Origin: Polytrichum commune
Lineage: Eukaryota; Streptophyta; Polytrichopsida; Polytrichales; Polytrichaceae
Reading direction: 5' to 3'
Length of the DNA stretch: 64,000 bases
Assembly (NCBI GenBank): GCA_950295325.1
Contig: OX485809.1
Coordinates: forward strand, 21,142,001 to 21,206,000
In this document: piece after piece, positions 12,886-23,739 of the stretch
How the letters are laid out: each line of letters starts with the position of its first letter
Position numbering within the stretch: position 1 is the first letter of the stretch
Made by a program: the position numbers and the translations under genes
Notes under the pieces: generated by a model
Databases searched by the model: none
What the model saw: only the letters and a program-made list of their open reading frames with translations
Told to the model about the DNA's origin: nothing

Positions 12886-14200
12886 GGCTTCCTCACAATT
12901 ATGGTTATATCACATTTACCCAATTAATGAGTATAGTAGAGCCGCCTATTCAGGACCCCATTAGCAATTTATAGGGAACAAGACTTATGGCAAGGTTGGG
13001 TTTTGATTTCAATCAAGTCGGAACCAAAAGTGCCATGACAATTGTCCAAGTTTTGAGTGCTAAAATGAGGAGGAATGAGAGGTTATGGCAAACTCTTGAC
13101 ATTAACAATTTGTTCGGACAAATCTCTTGTCTTCAAAAATTCACAATAATTTCTATTTAAGGAATAAAATTACCAAAAGAATTATTGTCCCCACGATTTC
13201 TATCTTCTTACATGGGAAAAATTTGCACCACTTGATACCTTTCATAAAGGTGACACAACTTAAGTGATTTGTTTGGATACCTTTGCTCAATAAGGTATTC
13301 AAAGTACATATTATATAAGTAGTACATTCTAGTATATAATTTCTCTTCATGAGGTGTCCACAATCCATGTGGGATATGTAAACTTGAGAGATGAAGCCCC
13401 AGTAGCCATTTTGTATGTAGGAGTCCGTACCTTTTGTATAAAACTTTCAAATTGTGGTTTTGTTTGTTGGAGATGGTACTATGTTTGATTGTCTAAGGTT
13501 ACCTTAGTCTAACACAACTCCAAAAATAAATTCTTCTTAGTACAATCAAGCTCCAAAAAATATGTTCAAAACACATTCTCTCTTCAAACCTCCTCACTTC
13601 TTGAAAATGCTTGCTCAAATTTGTTCATATCTTTTGCACAAAATTTTCAGATTGCAAAGTTGTTCTTGGACATAATACTTTGTTTCATGTACCAACTTTC
13701 TATAGTTGGACACAGTTCCAAATAAGCGCATCTTCTATGTGGAAGTGATGTCCAAAAATGTATTGAGGACATAGACCAAGTTCTTAGTATATAGTCTTGG
13801 AATTTCATGTTAACCCACATTCTTTACAAGGACTAAGGACGACATGAAATATAATGCGAACCCCTCCCATATGTAGTCATTATATTGGATTATTAATACT
13901 ATATAAACTTGTGTAGAACAAGAATTTACCATGCTTCAGCAAAAGCGTAAGACAAAATAAAATAATTATGATAAATTGTATTTATTATTTTCAAAATAAT
14001 TTGACATTTATTTCTAGAAGAAGAAAAAAATTTGTTGGACCAGCCATCAACCTATAGTAATTTCATAATGTCCAAATATATTAAATCAACAAGGGCCGCA
14101 CCTGTGCATGAAAACAACCACTCAAGGACAAACAAAAAACAAAAAAACAAAAATCAAAATATCAAGGAGAATTGAAACAACACAAATTGGCATCCATACT
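12886..14200. other. AT-rich intergenic DNA, nothing recognised
   Basis: No coding potential, element termini or strong repeats were seen in either strand. Confidence 0.5.
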
Positions 14201-14311
14201 AATATTTGGAAAACCATAAATTAGTGTCTTAACACCAACATTATACTCAAATTGGGAAAACCATAATGTAGTGTTGATGTCGAGACCCTAATTTATGGTT
14301 TTCCAAATATT
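14201..14311. repeat. Perfect 24-bp hairpin-forming inverted repeat
   Basis: The arm at 14201-14224 starts AATATTTGGAAAACCATAAA. It is matched in reverse complement by 14288-14311, with a 63-bp spacer. The spacer contains a second partial copy of the GGAAAACCATAA motif. It may be a small fold-back element remnant. No target duplication was identified. Confidence 0.65.
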
Positions 14312-14370
14312 CTTATGATTCATTTTTATATTTCTATTTGAATTGGGTGGTTGGGGTGGCCATTACCCCA

Positions 14371-15046
14371 CCAAAGCATGTTTCAATCCCGACATCTCAA
14401 ATACATTGATTATGGACATTCAAAGGATATGCAAGGCACTCAAATGGACATTCAAATGAAGAAAAAGGAAGAATGAAAATTGTAGTTGCTTACCTCAATC
14501 ATTGTTGTTGGTGATTCCTAACTTACCTCAATCCTTGTTGTTAAACATTCCTAATATTGGCTCCTTCCCTCCCTCTCGAGCTGCCTCACCACCCCCATCA
14601 AGCATTATTGATGCTTTAGCCTGCCTACACGCTTCTTCCCTTCGCCCCCTTCATTGACCATAACTTCCTATCCATCGCTTGAAGATGACATTAAAAATAG
14701 AACACCCACCAAAGCATGTTTCAATCCCGACATCTCAAATACATTGATTATGGACATTCAAAGGATATGCAAGGCACTCAAATGGACATTCAAATGAAGA
14801 AAAAGGAAGAATGAAAATTGTAGTTGCTTACCTCAATCATTGTTGTTGGTGATTCCTAACTTACCTCAATCCTTGTTGTTAAACATTCCTAATATTGGCT
14901 CCTTCCCTCCCTCTCGAGCTGCCTCACCACCCCCATCAAGCATTATTGATGCTTTAGCCTGCCTACACGCTTCTTCCCTTCGCCCCCTTCATTGACCATA
15001 ACTTCCTATCCATCGCTTGAAGATGACATTAAAAATAGAACACCCA
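14371..15046. repeat. Exact 338-bp tandem duplication
   Basis: 14371-14708 and 14709-15046 are identical as far as I can read them. The repeat joins at a short CACCCA motif present at both boundaries, so microhomology-mediated duplication or slippage is likely. The unit includes non-coding AT-rich sequence and a C-rich stretch, with no recognisable gene. Confidence 0.85.
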
Positions 15047-17525
15047 TTGATGTCAATTCGGTTTGTTTTCTTTCTCATCATACTCAAATTGAAGGGCACT
15101 TGTGGTACCAACAATGTCAATTTCTAGTGTTCTACACAACCTTTGCTCATCTTGGATTTTTTTCAGTTGTTTGGCACAAGAGTACTTGAACAACGTTTTT
15201 CTTCTTCTCTTTTGAGGTGTCATATGTTCACGTAGCTACATTTCTATGAATACATTGCCTACACCACTTCTATGTCGTACCTCTACTCAAGCACGTAAAC
15301 TTGTTCACAATCACCAATCTCACTTGAAACTCATCACATGAATAAGCAATCATTTATTGATCTAAAGGCTCACCTCCTAACTTGACGACACACAACCGAT
15401 AACACATGTGTTCTCCTTCCCAGAGCCTTACTATACATAGTATCTAAGAGATAATTTTTAGGGGTCTCAAGGTTTAATCAAATGTAGAATGTGAGTATCC
15501 TTATCCTTATATTAAGATTGGTTCTATTTATAATCATTTGTTCCTATATAAATAACAATCATCCAGCTTCCCATCAATCAATTGCTCTTCATCCATGCTC
15601 CTTGTTCTTGGACATCCATCCCTGCAATTTTCCATCATCCTCAATATTCTATTTCCCATATAGGCCATAAATATCCCACGCTTCAATTTCTAGGCACCAT
15701 AATAGAATGAAAGTCCAGTAGGCTCTAACTCGTATGGAATAGTATACCAATATGTAAAGGGCCAACACTTTACACTTGGAGTTCCAAATGTAAATGTATA
15801 CCAAGATGTAAAGTACTTTGTTTAAAGATGTAAAGTATTTTATACAAAGATTTAAAGGACCAACACTTGGAGTTTCAAATGTAAATGGCCATTCAATGGA
15901 TGACATGGACAAAATATGCAATGGACACCTTTGGTGCACCACCAGAACCACCGCACAAAAGGAATAATTTTGGAATATCATTCAAGCATTCTCATTGTGT
16001 CAATTATCTACAATGCCCTAATCATTATTGTGATTACATGTACCACAATGGTGGCGTACCCAACACTACCAAATGGATTGAATCAACTCCAATCCCATTT
16101 TATGTGGGCAATGAGGCCCATGAGAAATCCAACTTGAAGTGTAAGGTGTGTCATTCAACACACGTGTGCATTGTTTTTTGCCATCCTCACATGAGATTTG
16201 TCATTATACATCCAAGCCAAGGATGTTGAGGGCTTGTAGTTATCTAGGTGTGCATGATCACCACGTGTCTAATGGTAAATGTTGTGGGTCATTGGACATG
16301 GCTTACTAGTGCATCATGGAGGTTATGAAAATACCCAAAAGAAAATACTATAATAATGGGCAACAAGCAAGCATTTCTTGGCAAACTACCTTCTCAATTT
16401 TCCCAAGAACAATGAAGGCCATCACCTTGTTGGTTTGTTGTTAGAGGTGGATATGTATAAATTCAATGTTCTCACCTCCCCAAACTTTCTTTAATTTGTA
16501 CAGGGTCAATGTGTTTCGTACGTAGTGGAATATATATGATATATAGTATTGTTGTGCACAAAGACCATTCCGTTTCAAATTTGTTCATGATAACAAGTTT
16601 CATGATTGAATGACAAAACATTTATTTTAAAATGCCAATAGACCTAGGTAGTGGTGTACATGTTGTAAAGAGGATGCACTTTGGAGGGACATGGAGAAGT
16701 CATGGATAATGTTCGACCATGTGAAATGTTTGAAGGATAGGATGACAATAGCTTGTCATGTGTGCAATAGTAAGTATGTAAAGTGTTCATGATTATGTAT
16801 TGTATCCTGCAATTTGAAGATGGTACAATGCATACACTCTTCTAGGAAAATTGAAATGATGTCATCGAAAACAAAGGAGTGCCAAATGTAACCTTCAAGG
16901 TTTTCATGTGGACAATGCTCAATACAGTTTGGAAATTTTAAGATAGTGAAGATCTTATTTTTCCAAGGGAGATCGTAACCATAATGTCTATTGCATTGGT
17001 ATGCCAATCTCCACACGATCACTCTATTTTATATACAACCTCCTTTGTAGTTTCAACAAAAACAAATTTGCAAGGATTACAACGATGCAAACCCAATGGA
17101 TGGCATTGAAAATAAATGTCATTTTGTTTTTTGGGGGTGGTTGTCTTTCCCGGGGGGTGAATTCTTCATACCGCGTCCAAACTAAACATGAATGTAGAAA
17201 GGGTTACAATTTGAGGGATTAACATACATACTATACATAAGGAGATGTATTGAGTTTGCATAGTGTTCACATTTCAAAAGGCTACTAAGACTTTTGAAGT
17301 ACATGTAGATGTACAAAAGGGAGCCCTAAGGCTTAGAGAGAATATTGACAATAAATGTGCTAGTTTCATCCAATTTACCTTATTTCATCAAAATGTGATA
17401 TATTTTAGGGTTAGATTATTATGAGTTACATTCTATAGATGACAAGAATGTTCAGTGGCTTTCTCATTGGAAAGTGAAAATGGACTATATATGTAAGAAA
17501 AACCTTATTAACTTCAAGATTTATG

Positions 17526-17559
<34 letters not shown>

Positions 17560-18525
17560 GAGGCATCTATCACATTAAATTGAAAACTTAGTATAAATGC
17601 ACGAGTTTGTTTTCTAGCCTATTATTAGTATGTACACAATTATTTTTCTCTCATAAAATTATTGTATACAAGGGGTTTTACTTCAAAGTCATCCACGCAT
17701 ATCATTTAGGATTCCAATGAAGTCCACCCCATACGTTGTCTTCTAAGTCTGCCACAAAAGAAGGCATGTTGAGACTCGCAAAGTGGTTGGGGTTATGGTA
17801 TGTCTGTCACATGCAATGGAGTGGTCATATGCTTATTGTAAGTATATTATCATATCATATTCTTGAACGGTGTATTTATTAAGGTGTGATTAAAATATAT
17901 TGTGTCAATCTCATACCCAACTCTCATGTTGTTCACGTGATATGATAATAGACAAACATGTGGAAATGCTAACATGCAACCTTGCATAGGCGATGCATAA
18001 CAAGTGGCTCTAACAATCCAACAACAAAATATTTTGCCTATACCAAACCATAATGGACAATTGGATCCAAGCCTTCTTGAAGATTGCAAATTACAGGACA
18101 TAGTTGAAAGGGGTTCCACTTGTAAAGGCCTTGATTCAACGTGATTTTGGCGGAGGTTTGAAATCGGAAATAGTGATTGGCATGAACACGTGTTTCTCAT
18201 TAATAACACTTTAGACAATTTGCACAAGGTCGGTGGCATGCTTTTGAGTTCTCAATATCCTTATTAACTTGTTTGTTTTTTCAATGTGTGTAGTTCTCTT
18301 GTGATACTTGGTGGGCTAAAGCAATAGTTTGCACCAAACAACACTTGCACATTTGTGATCTTTTGATAAATTTAGTATAAATAGAAATTGACTGAAGTAT
18401 ACGGTAGCAATAAATCAAAGCACCATATGTACAATCAAACCAACCCCGCTTAAAGAGAAGAAGAACAAATTGGAAACTACAACGGTCCCATATTTGTCTT
18501 TAAGAAAAATAGTAGCACTCTAAGA
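15047..18525. other. Intergenic DNA, nothing recognised apart from a TA repeat
   Basis: No gene or element ends are recognised. A (TA)n microsatellite occupies about 17527-17556. Short direct repeats involving ATGTAAAGTA and CCAACACTT occur at about 15740-15880. Confidence 0.5.
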
Positions 18526-18538
18526 CTAGATATGTAGA

Positions 18539-18713
18539 TGGTCCAAGACGACCCTGAACTACCGTATGATGGTGGAATCTAAACGTTGGCGGTTTGATTC
18601 CCGGCTATGAAATCTCCTCTCTACTTGATGGAAAACTTGCCAGGTGGTCAACTGTCTCATGTGCTTTGGTGTTGGCATGTCCGCCTTCTATCTCAAAAAA
18701 ATAAAAATAAAAA
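18539..18713 (+). mobile_element. tRNA-derived SINE, complete, with target duplication
   Basis: The unit starts TGGTCCAAGAC, which resembles a polymerase III A box. It has a B-box-like GGTTTGATTCCCGG about 60 bases further on and ends in an A-rich tail (AAAAAAATAAAAATAAAAA). It is flanked by a 13-bp duplication, CTAGATATGTAGA (18526-18538) and CTAGGTATGTAGA (18714-18726), which differ at one base. Target duplication plus A-rich tail is the signature of LINE-assisted retroposition. A second copy lies at 21726-21893. It is non-coding, about 175 bp long, and depends on another element for movement. Confidence 0.8.
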
Positions 18714-18749
18714 CTAGGTATGTAGAACTTAGCCTATGTCCTTAATGAC

Positions 18750-18976
18750 CAGTGATCGGGGAGATTTTTGGACATAACCGGTTGAGATCCTAGTGTTTGC
18801 AAGTCCAACCGGTTACATGTCGACATCCTCCAGTTTTCCTTCATTAAATTTGGGGTATATTCTATAGATTCCTCTAAAATGATCGGTAATTTTCCTGCAG
18901 TCTTGAACTTCAACCGGTTATTTTTCAAACTCAACCGGCTCATCTGTAACTAACTACCGGTTCTCCCCGATCATAG
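18750..18976. mobile_element. hAT-type MITE, complete
   Basis: The ends are CAGTGATCGGGGAGA and, in reverse complement, CTATGATCGGGGAGA, so 13 of 15 bases match. The element is flanked by a perfect 8-bp duplication TTAATGAC (18742-18749 and 18977-18984). An 8-bp duplication and CAGTG-like ends are characteristic of hAT transposons. The 227-bp interior is non-coding and rich in AACCGGTT motifs. A second, 5'-truncated copy lies at 58891-59088 downstream of the E2F gene. Confidence 0.85.
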
Positions 18977-19108
18977 TTAATGACTCTCCAAGACTCATTT
19001 CCACGTAAAACGATGAGATCCTTTGACATTTGTGTTCCACTAGGCAAAAACAAATTGTAAATCAAACAAAGTATCACCTCCAAAAGCATATGGGTCCATC
19101 AAGGGCCC

Positions 19109-19884
19109 TCAATTAAGCTCGAGTGTAGTAAAGTGGCCCCCTAATCATCATACGCACTAAAAAACCCCCTCCTCCAAATTAACATCGGGCCCCGTGACCA
19201 TCGAAATGATTGTGGTGAGTGTGAATAACTTAACCAAAAAAACGCTCGGGTCTCAAATTAGCGCATCGATCGCAACCTTTTGCAATTAATGTGTGTGAGC
19301 GATGCTGCCGTTTGTACGTACTCGCGAATCATCCAAATTAAAGTCCAAGCTTGGAGGTGGGCACACGTTCCTAGGAGATAGAGAGCCCAAATCACTGCCT
19401 AAAACCATCATGTGGGCATCATGATTCATATGCTCGCCCCTCGTTAACTATCTTAAGCTCCCCCCTATTCTTCGATTTAGGCGAAGTTGCGGAGCGAGCT
19501 GCTTGATGGAATATGCTCCCATTTTGCTTATTTTTCTCCATGGTCGTTGTGAAGGGCCACTTTGCCATCAAAGATTCCGGTTAAAAGGTCCTCACCCGAG
19601 GCTCCCTCGATTTACAATAGCAAGCCGTGCTTGGGCTTATTAACTTAGTTAGTTTCCAAATTCGATCGCATCATCCGGCCCTCGCTCGAAGGATCTTCAA
19701 GCGACTTCCCTCATGTGCCCGTTTCCCTAAAATTAACCGTGCGCCGCGTGTGGTCAAGTTGGAGAAGAAACGTTCAATATTCTATCATTTTAAAAAAGAA
19801 ACGAGTATAGTTCTATTTTATACTATATAGTATATGCGCCCTCACTTTGGCAGGCATGCGGGGAGGCTCGAGCGAATTGAGGGC
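19109..19884. mobile_element. Possible TIR element abutting a Harbinger MITE
   Basis: GGGCCCTCAATT then CTCGAG (about 19109-19131) is mirrored at about 19866-19884 by CTCGAGCGAATTGAGGGCC. This gives a terminal inverted repeat of about 20 bases around roughly 775 bp of non-coding sequence. The right end overlaps the start of the MITE at 19881, and no clean target duplication could be assigned. The interior is more GC-rich than its surroundings. It may be a further PIF/Harbinger-like unit or part of a composite. Confidence 0.35.
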
Positions 19885-20384
19885 CACTTCACACACGAGC
19901 CAAGAGCTGTGACCGTGAACTTGTGAGAGCCCAAAAGAAAGTGTCCAAAGGCCGTCCCAAGACCACCTCCAAAATCATGCAGTGTGGTCACGGACCCTCA
20001 AGTGTAGTGTGAAGTCATATGTGACCGGGTCCTCAACCAAATGCTATTTCAATGAATTTCTATTCACGCAGGCCCTCACACATGATAAAGTAGAGAAATC
20101 AACGGTTGCGAGCGTTTGGAGTGCCACGGTCTCCCAGTTTTATGTTAGGCCTACCTCCAAAGAGGTGGTTTGTGAAAATAGTCCAAGTGACCATGAACAC
20201 ATGATCCATTGGATGCACTATAGGAGTCCATGTAGACTTTACATCCATCATCTTGCATTCACATACTCCGTCGGTCCCTCAAGTGTAGTGTGAAGCGAAC
20301 TTGGACCGTCTCCGCCTTTTCCATCAATGAGAGTGCTTGAAGTGTATTGGTCACGGGCTCTCAATCTCGTGTGTGAAGTGGCCC
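19881..20384. mobile_element. PIF/Harbinger-type MITE (GGGCCACTTCACAC family)
   Basis: The ends are GGGCCACTTCACACACGAG and, in reverse complement, GGGCCACTTCACACACGAG, so the terminal inverted repeat is perfect. The element is flanked by TGA on both sides (19878-19880, 20385-20387). A 3-bp duplication and GGGCC ends fit PIF/Harbinger, although TAA or TTA is more usual. The interior contains CCTCAAGTGTAGTGTGAAG-type motifs twice. A second, shorter copy is at 50491-50789. It is non-coding. Confidence 0.75.
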
Positions 20385-20697
20385 TGAGTATCTATCACCG
20401 TGATTCCTAGCAATGTTTATGGTGTTTAGTGTCACTTACGATTTGGAATTGCTCAAGGATGTAAGTTCTTGTCATGGATTTGTGTTTTGAGCCAACAAAG
20501 ATCGAATAAGTTCTATGGACATCGAACAACATAAAGGGTGTTACGTGGTTAAGTGTTATATTCTTAGCAAAATGTTGTAGCAATGTGGAGCGATGAATAG
20601 TAAGTGACATTGAACATCGTAAACGGTGTAGTACCGATGAGTTAGAATTTTGCCATATACTTGCCTCTTGAAAGAGGTTTTGGCACCACTATGTTAA

Positions 20698-21135
20698 GAG
20701 TGTCCCCACCAGGCTGAGTATTTGCCAGGTGAACGACACTCCGGGTATCCGACGGTCGGGCCCGCCAAGCCCAAACGTCCACCAGTTGCCGCAATCGGGT
20801 AAATGGGCTCAGGGGCAAGCGTTCCACATGTTGGTTGGGCATTTTCACCTCAGGTACCATGCTTCCTATGACAACGTTGTTGTCCAAAATTCCTTTCTTT
20901 GGATTGATTCTACTATGTCAGCAAGAGGAGAAAATGTGGATGCAACGGGTGGGAGGACAAAGAACCGCCCAGGGAGATCATAAACTGGGTAGGGGTTGGC
21001 TTCGAAGCCGGGTCCATCACCCTCAAGTACCGGACCTAGTGGATGAAGGGATTCGGTACCAACATCCCCCACTATGCCAGGGTTGTCAAATACGGCATCT
21101 ATCCTTTGGCAGTACCCAAGCTAATGGGGATGCTC
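20698..21135. mobile_element. Tourist-like (PIF/Harbinger) MITE
   Basis: The left end is GAGTGTCCCCACCAGGCTGA. The right end in reverse complement is GAGCATCCCCATTAGCTTGG. Both resemble the common plant GAGCATCTCCA... Tourist-like terminus. TAA flanks both ends (20695-20697 and 21136-21138), as expected for PIF/Harbinger. The interior is GC-rich and has open frames on both strands but no recognisable protein. Confidence 0.7.
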
Positions 21136-21725
21136 TAATATGGATACGAGAAACCTAAACATCTTGCCAAGTATTTACATGGCCCTCATGCCAAGGTACT
21201 TACTTAGCCCTCCCTCTTGTACATTTTTTACTTGGAATGGGGCTCAAGGTAAGCTATCCATTTGAGGTTTATATATATATATAGAGAGAGAGAAAATACC
21301 AACCGGTTTATGCATGTTAGCTTTATGTTGCGGTCGGGCATGATCTTTCGAGCGCCGGATTCAATCCCCCCCCCCAAGAGCAATATTATGAAAAGTATAG
21401 AGTATTTGTGATTTTTGTGACTATTGTCCAATGATTTTGTCGCCATAAATTCAAGTGCATGCAAAGTAAAATTGCCAGAATCCCAACCCCTTATTGAATT
21501 TTGTGTCCCCATTTTAATCTCTGCCCTTTTCTACACAACGGTCATCAAATAAGTTTGCCCAAAGTGGTTTTTTTGACCCAAATTTTTTATTTTCTCCAAC
21601 AAAGTTGATATCACCCCCCCTCCCCCCATTGGTGACAAGAAGGACCCCACATGCTCGCCACATGCACTACATTGCCATTGTCAATAAAGAGACACTCGGT
21701 CGTGACTGATGTTAATCTAAATATA

Positions 21726-21893
21726 TGGTCCAAAATGACCTTAAACTACCGAATGATAGTGGAAAGGCACCCAAACCGAATGGAGTGGTTGGCAGTTTGA
21801 TTCCGGGGTGTGAAATCGTCTCTCTACTTGACGAAAAACTAGCTAGGTGGTCAAGCACCTCCTATGTTCCCATATATATATATATATATATAA
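21726..21893 (+). mobile_element. Second copy of the tRNA-derived SINE
   Basis: It starts TGGTCCAAAATGACC and carries GGCAGTTTGATTCCGGGGTG, the equivalent of the B-box region of the copy at 18539. It shares the following TCTCTCTACTTGA and GGTGGTCAA blocks. Its 3' end is a (TA)n run and not an A-rich tail, and the target duplication is not clear. It is more diverged, with an insertion of about 10 bases before the B box. Confidence 0.65.
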
Positions 21894-21923
21894 AGGATGG
21901 AGTTGGAAGGGTTAGATGCTTAA

Positions 21924-22408
21924 GGGGCACTTCACACTATGGCCGAAGGTCGAGAGGCCTTCGATTTCCGCCAATCATATTGCAAGAAACCAAGAGTTCG
22001 GCGTCTCGACCCTTCACACCAAGGCCAAAGTCCAAAGGCCGTTGCAATTTAAAATGCTTACTTTTTGACGAAGGCGACGGACTCTCAAAGGAAGTTTGGG
22101 TCAGACATGAATGGAAACCCAAACTATGGTCGAGAGGCCGTCGTTTTTTTTTCATTAAAAAAATCAATCATTGGCAAGATCTTGGCCGTTAGATTGGAGG
22201 GGTTGCTTAGGCCAAGAAATAAAGTGGGATGCTCCCTTGGTTTGGACTTTGGGCTTGGCCTTCGGAAGCTTCACATTATGCCCGGCTGAAGACTCCAATG
22301 CCTATATTTTATTGGCTAATTTCAACCCATTTCTTTGGACTCTCAACAAAGTTTGGCCATTCAATCCCACGGCCTCTCGACTTGGACGGCCGTAGTGTGA
22401 AGCGGCCC
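21924..22408. mobile_element. PIF/Harbinger-type MITE (GGGCCGCTTCACACTA family)
   Basis: The left end is GGGGCACTTCACACTATGG. The right end in reverse complement is GGGCCGCTTCACACTACGG. TAA flanks both sides (21921-21923, 22409-22411). Repeated GGTCGAGAGGCC and GGCCTCTCGAC motifs lie just inside the ends, extending the inverted structure. Non-coding, 485 bp. It sits directly after the second SINE copy. Confidence 0.8.
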
Positions 22409-22837
22409 TAAGTTGGTGATTGTTTTGGAGGTAATCTTGACTAACATATCTTACATGAGGAAATCATGTGTAAGACTCGATGATATCTAACATTCCCTTG
22501 TTTGACCTTGAGAAAGCGGAGTCTACAAAGTAGTGGAATACGGAGTCCAGGGTCTGGATTTGGACAGTGGACCTTTATTTTATCCTTTGCTTTTGACTGT
22601 TGAAAGAACTAAAACCCTTGCAGAATCCAAAGTTTCTTACACACGTATATATAGCAAAGGCTACAAGAAGGCTAGCACTTTGGTATTGATCGATTGAGTA
22701 TTTGCAACTATCTTTATTTATGATAGGTGGCTTGTGGGAATATTTTGCATGTTTGGATGTTTTATTATAAGGAGGATTATTGGAGTACAATGTTGCATAA
22801 CATTATTCTGTTGATGAGTTGTGTTCAACTGCACTAA

Positions 22838-23230
22838 GGGCCGGTTTACACTACGGTGGATAAGTCCACCGGTCATGAAAAAAAGGGCGTTTCTCAATTG
22901 TGATTAGTCGAAAATGCAACTCTTGACCGGTGGGTGTTTACACTAGGTGAAGAAAACAATGGTGGTGAACTTTTCTCATGGATGATAAAATGACATGGCC
23001 GCCTACATGGCGGCACTTTTTGGAGTTGGGCTTCTCTGGAGGAGGAGTTTCTTGTCCGGCCTCAAGAGGCCGGACAAGAAACTCCTCCTCCGGAGAAGCC
23101 CAACTCAATAAAAATATTTTATTGCCTTTAATTCTTCTCCGGCACATCCACATTTGCCTCATATAACCATGTCTTGGCCAAGCATTCTTGACCGACCGGA
23201 GGCCTTCTCCACCGTAGTGTAAACCGGCCC
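22838..23230. mobile_element. PIF/Harbinger-type MITE with an internal hairpin
   Basis: The terminal inverted repeat is GGGCCGGTTTACACTACGGT and continues to TGGA. It is perfect at both ends, and TAA is duplicated at 22835-22837 and 23231-23233. Inside it is a second inverted repeat: 23023-23063 is the reverse complement of 23066-23106 over 41 bases with one mismatch and a 2-base loop. A transcript would form a long near-perfect stem. No protein is encoded. Confidence 0.85.
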
Positions 23231-23233
23231 TAA

Positions 23234-23739
23234 CTTAAAATTCAATATGAAGTATTGGGATTTCGACATCCACAGGCTTTATTCTCGAATCTGTTATGGG
23301 ACCCATGAACACACCTCTTCTTTTGAGCAATGTATGTGACCTCCTACTAGGTGGAATTGTTGAATTTATTGACATATCTTTGGTAGTTTTAGGACGTCGG
23401 TTCTGGGCTCAAATTAAATAGCTCAATGACAAGCTTCATGGATGGAGAGAATCAAAGGATGATATAGTAAGAGAAGAGAGAGGCAAATCTGTATGTAGAC
23501 AGCACCCTGAAGTGCTTCCTACTTTGGTGTATCATGAATTGATTTCTAAGTTTTGCCACATGGCAATCTTGTATTGCTCGAGACCACTCATACCCCATAT
23601 TGAAATAAGTGTTTGGAGTCATAGATGATTTTGGAGTTACACAAACACACATATATATAGTGCACCACTATCCTTGTAGTGTGAGAGCAAATCCACGGTG
23701 GTGATGTGAACGCTCCTTGGAACACTCCCGAAAGTTGTG
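23234..23739. other. Host DNA left of the retrotransposon
   Basis: No gene is seen. The last five bases, 23735-23739 (TTGTG), are the left target duplication of the retrotransposon. Confidence 0.6.

Noticed and set aside
21725-22192. 155-codon plus-strand frame
   Set aside because: It runs from a SINE through a TA microsatellite into a MITE, so it is a chance frame across three repeats.
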